A DNA stretch of 64,000 nucleotides from Nelumbo lutea (Eukaryota > Streptophyta > Magnoliopsida > Proteales > Nelumbonaceae): positions 208,196,348 to 208,260,347 of the forward strand of contig JAKGHH010000001.1 of NCBI GenBank assembly GCA_022828595.1. The letters are read 5' to 3'. The notes beneath the pieces were generated by a model. That model ran no database searches. It had not been told where the DNA came from and was given only the letters and a program-made list of their open reading frames with translations. Positions 33,929-64,000 of the stretch are shown one piece after another. Positions within the stretch are counted from its first letter, which is position 1; every line of letters begins with the position of its first letter. The position numbers were made by a program, and so were the translations under genes.

Positions 33929-34879
33929 CGATGAGGGCGTATTTGGCCCTCTAATGACATTGTGACACATGGCACCTCGGAACAACTAGGTGACACCCAA
34001 AACCACTTAGACAACAAATTGCCAAGTTGATGGTGTCCCACCTGGCAGCCTGGCCCAGGCGCTGACCTAGTGGCCTAGCACAAGCGCCAACCTGGCGACC
34101 TGGCATAGGCATCGACTTGGTGACCTGCGAGACGTGCTCGCCGACAAAGTCGGCATGCATATCCTAACACTCCCATGATCCTTGGAAGTTGGCCGACGTG
34201 CCGAACGATCCAAAGGGTGGTCAACGTGCATGGCGGTTGCCTTAGAAAATCTTAGACCACTCAGGTGACTTCTCGAAAATCTCAGATGCGGTGCATGAAG
34301 CCCACGCCAAACAATGCCTATATAAAGGCACCAACCCCAATGGCATAGGGGGCAAGTAAGCATATTCTAGCTCTCATACTTTGTGATTTGTAGCTCACAA
34401 TCTATTATGAGAGTACTGACTTAAGCATCGGAGCAACCTCGCCGGGTTAGCCACCCCGAGTCCTCTGACATTGGTTCCTTGCAGGTCTCTAAAGAACTAC
34501 AAAGCTCAACAATCAATCCAGCTTGCCACCAGGCAGCTCGACACCCTGGTTAGCTCAGCACTCTGGTCAACTCGAAACCTAATAGGCAGCTTGGCACTCT
34601 AGTTAGCTCGTCACCTGACCTGTCTAGCTCGGCCCAGTTAGCTCGTCAACTAACCAACCTAGCTCGGCCCAGTCAGTTCGGCACCTAACTTGCCCAACCC
34701 GGCTCAGTCAGCTCGGCTCCCAATCTGCCCCTAGCTCGGCCTGGTCAGTTCGGCATCTAGGTCCTCATCTAGCGAGAGTTCTCCACATCAGCCTCTGAGT
34801 CATCGGCCACTTGGAAGCAGACCAAATGACAAGGTACTTAGCACAAAAAATTGATACTTCACCAAAAATTAATTCATCA
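33929..34879 (+). repeat. 5' LTR of the Tat-like non-autonomous element
   Basis: 951 bp. Carries a ctatataaaggcaccaac TATA-type motif near 34318 and two minisatellite zones (ctggcccaggcgctgacct near 34045-34130; agctcggcac/ccagttagctcg near 34540-34740). Confidence 0.88.
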
Positions 34880-35207
34880 TTTGGCGTCATCTGTGGGAAA
34901 CAGTATGAAAAGCTAAGTTCTCATCCTTTGAAAGGCTAAGTCCTCTTCTTTCAACTTTATTTCAACTCAGATAAAGCCTCATCAGTCCTCTTCACGAGGT
35001 ACCCTCTACAAGACGAGCTCTTCGTGGCTTCCGCGGGAGTAGGCGACCAACAAGCTGCAAGGATGCCCTTGCTGGTCGAGCCTTCCAAGGCTCCCGTGCG
35101 AGCCCGTGTCCTAAAGTCGGTAGTGTTGCCCCTGTAGGTCAAGCTCCTAGTAGCTTCTTGTAGGAGTGGGTGACCGACATCAATAATGAGGCCGATGCAA
35201 TGCAGCC

Positions 35208-35443
35208 GTAGCTCTAAGGTGCCAAGCTGATAAAAGACCTCGGCACCACATAAGACCCAGTCGCCTCTTCGGCATGGACAAAATCAAGGAGTGTGGACTA
35301 CAAGTCGCTCCCAGAGCCTAAGAGCTAAAGTGTCGAACTGGCAAAGACCTCGGCACCACATAAGACCTAGTCGCCTCTTCGGCATGGGAAAAATCAATGA
35401 GAGTGGACTACGAGTCGCTCCCAAAGCCTAAGGAATTAAACCG
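35208..35443. repeat. Tandem duplication of a ~118-bp unit inside the element
   Basis: Two adjacent copies share aagacctcggcaccacataa, gtcgcctcttcggcatgg and gtggactacaagtcgctccc / gtggactacgagtcgctccc. Confidence 0.85.
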
Positions 35444-35537
35444 ACGCTTACGAGCTCATCGAATTATTCATTCCAGGCCAAAAAGAGCAATATACTCCCT
35501 TCGCCAAGTTACTTTTGGCTCGGGAGTGGGGGGCAAA

Positions 35538-36515
35538 TGATGAGGGCAGATTTGGCCCTCCAATGACATTGTGACACATGGCACCTCAAAACAACTAGGT
35601 GACACCCGGAACCACTTAGGCAACAAATTGCCAAGTTGGTAGTGTCCCACCTGGTGGTCTGGCCCAGGCGCGACCTGGCGGCCTGGCTTAGGCGTGACCT
35701 AGCAACCTGGCCCAGGCGTCGACTTGGCAGCCTGGCACAGGCGCCGACCTGGCGACCTGCGAGACGTGCTCGCCGACAAATTCGGCATGCATATCCTAAC
35801 ACTCCCACGATCCTTGGAAGTTGGCCCACATGCCGAACAATCTAGAGGGTGGTCAACATGCATGGCAGTTGCCTCAGAGAATCTCAGACCACTTAGGCGA
35901 CTTCTCGAAAATCTCAGATGCGGTGAGTGAAGCCCACGCCAAGCAATGCCTATATAAAGGCACCAACCCCAATGGCATAGAGGGGCAAGTAAGCATATTA
36001 TAGGTCTCATACTTCGTGATTTTTAGCTCACAGTCTACTATGAGAGTACTGACTTAAACATCGGAGCAACCTCGCCTTGTTAGCCGCCCTGGGTCCTCTG
36101 ACATTGGTTCCTTGCAGGTCTCTAAAGAACTATGAAGATCAACAATCAATCCAGCTCGGCCCCAGGCAACTCGGCACACTGGTCAGCTCATCACCTAATA
36201 GGCAGCTCGGCACCTGATAGGCAACTCGGCACTTTGGTTAGCTCGTCACCTGACCTGCCTAGCTCGGCCCAGTCAGCTCGTCAACTTACCTACCTAGCTC
36301 GGCCCAGTCAGTTCGGCACCTAACCTGCCCAGCCCGGCTCAGTCAACTCAGCTCCCAATCTGCCCCTAGCTCAGCCTAGTCAGTTCGGCATCCAGATCCT
36401 CACCCAGCAAGAGTTCTCCACTTCGGCCTCTGAGTCATCGACCACTTGGAAGCAGACCAAATGACGAGGTACTTAGCACAAAAAAATTAATACTTCACCA
36501 AAAATTGATTCATCA
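35538..36515 (+). repeat. 3' LTR of the Tat-like non-autonomous element
   Basis: 978 bp, homologous to 33929-34879 throughout, with small copy-number changes in both minisatellite zones and the same ctatataaaggcaccaac motif near 35950. Confidence 0.88.
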
Positions 36516-36520
36516 GATAC

Positions 36521-37365
36521 TATTCCCAACCATGAATGATTCCAACTATTAAGCCTCGTATTTATATTTCCCCTCTCATCACATGCTTGATATTTGATGC
36601 ATGATGAGAATGTATGATTACCCCATTCTCCCTTCTTTTCTGTTAATGACAAAGGGGGATAAAAAATTTTGATTGATGAAAGAAAAGGGTAATTTGGGGA
36701 TTTAAAAAGTTTAGGGGGATAATTGTTACCGGTCCCAGAGTATAGGGGGTCTTTGTAATTTACCCAAAAATTAATTAAAAGAGAATCAAATAAATAAATA
36801 ATCATTTCATAAATGGATTAAGAAGTAAATAGAAAGAATTGAAACCTAATAAATAAAGGACTAAAAAGTAATAATCAAAAACCAAAAAGTAATAAACATA
36901 TAAACATTTCATTCATTTGTCTTATCACATTTTTTCAAATATCACTTATCTCTCTCTCACTCTCTCTACGTGTCATTTAGAAATAACACCCATTTTAGCA
37001 TTTTTTATAGGTTGTTATGGTTCGGACTACGGGTGCAACTTTGGCATATTTGGGTTGGGATTCTATCAAAATTTGAATGGACACAACTCAAACCCAAAGC
37101 AATGGAAATTTTAACTCGGGGCAACCCTAGTTGCACCCTAAGTTTAGACCATTGGGCATATATATCCAATTACATTAGCAACCCAAACTTGTTAGATCTA
37201 TGTATTATACAAAATAACTTTCTATAAAAATAATGATTTTATATGTTCCAAATGGTTTTCATTGCACTTACCAAAAAAATGGTTTTCATTGCAGGAAAGA
37301 AATATGGATCTAACATCGATCTATTAAATTCATTGATATAAGAATGACTTATGCCAAAGAAAGAT
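36521..37365. other. No gene recognised
   Basis: AT-rich spacer. A small non-coding element with 10-bp TIRs gggtgcaact ... agttgcaccc lies at 37031-37138; its target duplication is not convincing beyond ta. Confidence 0.45.
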
Positions 37366-37368
37366 TTA

Positions 37369-37672
37369 GGCTGCATTCCTTTTTTGGGAAGCTACTTATC
37401 CCATGTTCTTTTATTTCCAGGTAAATAATACAATGATTGTTTTAGCCATAAAAAAAGTAATTATTGAAAGGGACAATTTTGTTCCATCCAAGTGTTGTCA
37501 ACTTTTCCTTGGGGGAAAAGTTATTTACCCAATTACTTACCCACCATATCTAGGGAAAATGATTTTTTGTAAACCCCACATAAATCTAAAAAATGGGTAT
37601 CTCAGTCAATGGGAGCCAAAATCCTATTGACCAACTTTTCCCTCTCCCAAGATCTGTAAAATGAACAGACCC
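37369..37672 (-). mobile_element. Tourist-like MITE M1 of a TTA-linked chain
   Basis: tta at 37366-37368 and 37673-37675. Ends ggctgcattccttttttggg and gaacagaccc. Internal words gacaacacttggatgg and ggtgggtaagtaa (read on minus) match M3 (38518-38798) in inverted orientation, so M1 and M3 are one family. Confidence 0.8.
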
Positions 37673-37675
37673 TTA

Positions 37676-38514
37676 TGGTCTGTTTGGTTTCCGAGAAATA
37701 GTGGGATGAGAAAGGATGAGATGAGAAAGGAAGAATTTATTTTCTCATCTTTTGGTCATGTGTTTGTTTGCTGAGACCTACTATCATGTAGAATGCGCTT
37801 CTAGCGTTTGGTTGATGAGACGAATGGATGAAGAAATACTATAGAACTGGAACAAATTCATGGGGCTTGGAATAGATTTGCAATAAATCCATGGGAAAAA
37901 CTCTAGATCTGGAGCAAACACATGTCTCTGGCCAGATCTAGAGTGCCGAAGTTAAACCAGAGATCTGAAGATGAAGACAATAACTTGTCCTTACCTTCGC
38001 CAGAGAAACACATGTCATTAAGAAACAAAACCACCAGAAGCGTTACCTTCGCCGGAGAAGAAGAAGACAATAACCTATCCTTCTTGTCTGAGATTTGAAG
38101 ACAATAACTGCCGTAAACAAAGACATAACTTGTCCTTCCTATCCTTGTTGTCTTCACCAAAGAAGACAAAGACAATAACCGCCAGAAATATTACCTTCAC
38201 CAGAGAAGATGAAGACAATAACCTGTCCTTGCTGTCTTCGTCAGAGAAAACGAAGATAATAACCGCCAAAAACGTTACCTTCGCCGGAGATGAAGGATAG
38301 GGTGATTGGAGTTCGGACCACTACAAATGTGGGAGATGAAAACAGTCCACCCTTCAATAAAATTTCCTCACTACCATCGCACGACTTTCATTTCTCAGTG
38401 GAGTCGCACCTATTTGGTAAGACCCCACATCCCATATTTTGAGAATGATACTCTTATCCCATCGCAACAACTCTCCCAAAACAAACATCCAGGTCGCGTG
38501 AACCGAACGTACCA
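37676..38514 (+). mobile_element. TTA-target MITE M2 with an internal repeat block
   Basis: tta on both sides (37673-37675, 38515-38517). TIRs tggtctgtttggttt ... aaccgaacgtacca. The core (about 37965-38290) is a run of imperfect direct repeats with words ccttcgccagagaaga, agacaataacc and cttgctgtcttc. These words recur four to five times at 50-100-bp spacing. No coding capacity. Confidence 0.8.
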
Positions 38515-38517
38515 TTA

Positions 38518-38798
38518 GAGGGTGTTCTTTTTTCAGATTTATGTGGGGACTAAGAAAAGTTTATTTTCCTGGGTATCACTTACCCACTTACCCGGGTAAG
38601 TGATACCCATCTCCTAGGTGGGTAAATAACTTTCCCACCTAAGGGGAAAGTTGCCAACACTTGAATGGGACAAAAATACCCTTTTTAATAATAGATTTTT
38701 ATGGTTAAAATGGTCATTGCCTTATTTACATGAGACATAAAAGTGGGTAAATGCACTTACCCGGGCAAGTGCATATTCATGCAAAAACGAACAAGGCC
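38518..38798 (+). mobile_element. Tourist-like MITE M3 of a TTA-linked chain
   Basis: tta at 38515-38517 and 38799-38801. Ends gagggtgttcttttttcag and cgaacaaggcc. Inverted relative to M1. The interior holds the palindrome tacccgggta (38590-38599), set in the longer inverted repeat gggtatcactta ... taagtgataccc. Confidence 0.8.
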
Positions 38799-38801
38799 TT
38801 A

Positions 38802-39854
38802 GTGTTAGACACATCTATAGAATTTGCAAAAAATTCCCTATATATCCACATAATGTCCCTATTGTTGCCATATCTTTTCATCATATTCATGCATATTCAA
38901 ATTTCAAAGCATATATGTGTCCCTATTTGTATCTAAGCTTTTCAATAAAGTACACGATTTTGATATTTCGAACCTTGGTTTCTTTCTTTTTGTTTTCCTA
39001 TCAGACCAAACAGCTTAAGAGTACAAGTGTATCGTTGCATGTTCTCGATTAAAAGTTCATGAAAAATACCATCTCAGATGGTTGAGTTTTTTTTTTTTTT
39101 TTCGAGAAACTGATTTATTGTAAGTTTTTGATCCAGGCCTCCTAACTGGCAAACTGGATTTCCTACCCACACTCTATCCTTCTTCAATTCCGTCACAGGA
39201 GTCCGGATCTCCTGCACAAGAAAACTCTGCCCACGTTTATCGGAGTCACACATGGAGAACATCTCATCCTCTCTTTTCCGCCAGAAATTCAGCCCGATTC
39301 ATGGGATTCTAATAATAATGATGCCAACATTTCAACTTTCTGTTACTCATTTTCTATCTGCCAAACATAGCCTGACTGATTTCAACATTTGGCTATGCTA
39401 TTCCCATGGGCACATTCGCATAAAAAAGTGACAATGATGAATCAGAGCCCAGGATCACCCCTGGAAAAAAGTGACAATAATGAAATCTGAACCTGAACCA
39501 ATTACAAATGAACGAGGTAAAACTTTCTTCACGAATTGACAAATCAACCAATGGATTGATCAGCATGAAACTCCGATTTTTATTTATTTCCGTTTTTCTT
39601 TTGCTATGGAACTCAAGATATCTCTCGTGATTCCTTCGGAGGTGCAGGTACGGTAAGCTTTCTTCTCAGAAGTCAGAACAGGGAACCGGCTGTCAGATCT
39701 GATTAGATGTATTTCAACCAAAATTACACACATGGGAAAAGGTATGTGCAATATTTTGAAAATTTCCAAATTGACACCAGTGTGCTAAAAAGCCAAACAA
39801 CTAAAACACATAAATGAAGGCTCCTTTCTTCTTAGTACATTAATGTTGTCATTC
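38802..39854. other. Downstream of the PARG gene, no other gene recognised
   Basis: A poly-T run is at 39087-39102. A minus-strand frame (39262-39074) has no recognisable family. The part next to 39855 is presumably the PARG 3' UTR. Confidence 0.4.
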
Positions 39855-62056
<22,202 letters not shown>

Positions 62057-62888
62057 CTAGACACATCAAGGATAATCACATAAGCAACTATCGTGTACAA
62101 ATTGCATAGTCCAAAAAGATAATTGTCTAGCTGATGATAAAGTAGAACAGAACTACCACATAACAAATAAATAAACAAACCAAAATTTGCATTTGAGAAC
62201 TAAAGCAGTCTCATATCACTACAAATAAGAACTTCAGCTTCAGGCTTTAAAGCACAAAACTTCAAAACATTATGAAGGTTGGTTTTTATCCTACATGAAT
62301 TTAAGGTTATTTATTATAAAACACAGTGCAAAGGGTAATAATTATCAGAAGGCACATAACCCTGAAGCCCAATAATAGACCAGATCAAATTTGATGCCAG
62401 AGATGGGCTAATAGTTAAATGAAATGAATCCTAAATATCACAGAGAAAGAAAGCAATACCATTGTACCATGTGTAGGAAATGAAAGAAAAACATGTGATG
62501 AATATAGATGTAATTAAAGTCTGTATTTATTAAATTTTCTTTCTATTACCTATTAAAAAACATAAAGAGATTTACCTTTTAATGTTTTTAAAGGTACAGG
62601 TAAGACCTCCTTAGATGATAATGGCATAATGCTTAAGGTACTACATCAAAATCATAATTAAGCTTTTTCAGGGTATGCCCCAACATTCTTAACTGAACTG
62701 GACCATATCAGGGAACTCTGGAAGGGGCCATGGACAACAAACCAAATCGTGAAACTTCTGTTCACAAGTCTAAAGAATATATTTTTTTTTTTGATAAATC
62801 AAGTCTAAAGAATTGACTACTGAAGATCCATGTATGACATCAGTAATGGTTTATGAAGAGGCTGAAATCTGTTACTCTGTAGAGATGA
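62057..62888. other. PARG: PARG intron upstream of the 62056 exon, no exon found
   Basis: I looked on the minus strand for the next PARG exon (NEAI.I.G.E.F region) and did not find it, so it must lie beyond the window. Confidence 0.45.
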
Positions 62889-64000
62889 TGGGCTGACAAG
62901 TAGTTCCTAGTCTGTCTTTTATTTGTGTTAGTTGGCCTTCACATATGGGCCTGTTAACTCCATTTATTTTATTTTTATTGAGTTGCAGCCCCATTAAGGA
63001 CATCTGTGTAATTCCCCATTCATTATTATTTAATTTAATAAAAGTGTCAACTAGGGGATTGGAGAGAGATACGATTCACTCTTCTCCTCCCTTCTCTAAA
63101 ACCTTCTTCTTCCTATGGCTCTGAACTTCCTCTTTACTTTCTGTAATATTACCCTTAACTAAATGCACCCTTTTATTGTTGTTTTGATTTTTTTTATTGG
63201 CATCACAGCACCTCCAATTCTTTTTCTTCCTTTTTTGATTTAATTGAAGAGTGAAAGGAGAGTTATATTGTCGAATGCTTATGCTTGCTGTAGCCTAGTT
63301 GGTAGAGGGTTTTGGAGACTTTACAGTCAGATTTGGAAGCCCAAGAAGATACTTGGAGATTCTGCCCAAGAACCCTAAAACCCTAGCCAACTAGAGAAGG
63401 AACCAGGAAAAGGGTCACGGGGACTGTTTTAGGCTAGTGCTCAAGACTTGGTAGACTTTATTTGGGATTAGATTGAGATCGATCCTATTGGAATGGTTTC
63501 CAAATCCTCTGGTAGGAGTGGCTGCAATTTTCCCTTTTTTCCTAGGTTGCAGGGTTGTTTGAAACCCTAGAACTAGCCTTTTGATTGATTGAAGGTCAGT
63601 GCTTTGTGTTTTGTTCATCTTCGTTTGACAACAGAGTACTATTTACTGAAGTTTTAGATCAATGAAACAATTTTAAGTAGAGACAAAGAAAATCACAGAG
63701 TCCGAGGTTGGTCCAATAGGATTTGTAATCTGTTGAATGCTATGACTACAATTAAGTTAGATGCGGCCAACTATCTGGCCTGGTCACAGTCAGTAAGAAT
63801 ACATGTTTGTAGTAGAGGAAAGTTGAACTATCTCACAAGCAATAAGAAGAAGCCACAGGAGACTAATCCTACTTATGAAAAAAGGATGTGGGACAATTAC
63901 ATTGTTATTGGGTGGTTGGTGAAGTCTATGCAACACTAATCCTACTTATGAAAAATGGATGTGGGAGAATTACACTGTTATTGAGTGGTTGGTGAAGTCT
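62889..64000 (+). mobile_element. Third Ty1/copia element, 5' part, runs off the window
   Basis: An LTR-like leader (about 62889-63197, ends approximate) precedes tggcatcacagc (63198-63209), a two-mismatch version of the copia primer site. Gag begins near 63733. Only the start is in the window. Confidence 0.65.
63733..64000 (+). pseudogene. Third copia, gag N-terminus with a 73-bp tandem duplication
   Basis: The frame from 63741 (MTTIKLDAANYLAWSQSVRI, HVCSRGKLNYLTSNKK) is the copia gag start. It reaches YEKRMWDNYIVIGWLVKSM and stops. The unit 63862-63934 is then repeated from 63935, with a few substitutions. 73 is not a multiple of 3, so the duplication shifts the frame and kills the ORF. 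The second unit itself reads YEKWMWENYTVIEWLVKS in another frame. Confidence 0.85.

Larger units (their letters stand above)
33929..36515 (+). mobile_element. Non-autonomous LTR retrotransposon, Tat-like, 2.59 kb
   Basis: LTRs at 33929-34879 and 35538-36515 both end attcatca; the second starts tgatgagggc and the first has cgatgagggc. The primer-binding site tttggcgtcatctgtgggaa (34880-34899) follows the first LTR. The polypurine tract gggagtggggggcaaa (35522-35537) precedes the second. Target duplications gatag (33924-33928) and gatac (36516-36520) match at 4/5. The 650-bp interior has no gag or pol. LTR ends are homologous to those of 15684-18455 (atttggccctcca..., gacacatggca, aactaggtgacacccaaaac), so the two belong to one family in opposite orientation. 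Confidence 0.9.

Overview
This is nuclear DNA of a flowering plant with a repeat-rich genome. The evidence is intron-split genes for plastid or plant nuclear proteins on the minus strand, long introns loaded with transposons, and typical plant repeats: Ty3/gypsy Tat and Ty1/copia LTR elements, L1-like and RTE LINEs, hAT-type and TTA-target MITEs, and a Helitron-like 3' end. The species cannot be named from the sequence. I see no bacterial-style operon, CRISPR array, rRNA or tRNA gene.

Layout. 1-3641: decayed Tat-lineage gypsy element (pol on minus, a coiled-coil ORF antisense to it). 3642-8243: LTR-like and unassigned DNA, an orphan importin-alpha exon and a 0.3-kb repeat pair. 8244-18820: two same-strand copies of a ClpC-like Hsp100 gene. 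The downstream copy has a frameshift in its first P-loop. The upstream copy keeps only 5' exons, and its P-loop exon is split by a 2.8-kb LTR element. 18821-24185: MITEs and AT-rich DNA. 24186-28160: an apparently intact five-exon gene for an MRL7/MRL7L-type thioredoxin-fold plastid protein. 28929-38801: a 1.1-kb hAT-type element, a Helitron-like minisatellite region, a second Tat-like non-autonomous LTR element, and three MITEs joined by single TTA targets. 39855-62056: the C-terminal five exons of a poly(ADP-ribose) glycohydrolase (PARG) gene. Its 5' exons lie beyond the right edge.

The PARG intron between 45853 and 61912 (about 16 kb) is a layered transposon nest. An L1-like LINE is split by an LTR element with a gatcc target duplication and an interior made of minisatellites. 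That element's 3' LTR is split in turn by a decayed copia. Beyond lie LINE ORF1 remnants, a second copia split by a hAT-type MITE, an inverted second copy of that MITE, and more LINE pieces. A third copia begins in the next PARG intron, at the right edge.

Functionally the window holds two plausible working genes (MRL7-like; PARG, partial) and a Clp locus that looks pseudogenic. They share no obvious pathway. I found no clearly new biological system. The most unusual structures are the minisatellite-only LTR element with 31-bp spaced palindromes (46743-47749), the TTA-linked MITE chain (37366-38801), the Helitron-like end with repeated 5'-like heads (31140-33883), and the interrupted Clp duplication. 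Exon boundaries were placed by eye from GT/AG sites, reading phase and family similarity; no alignment was run.
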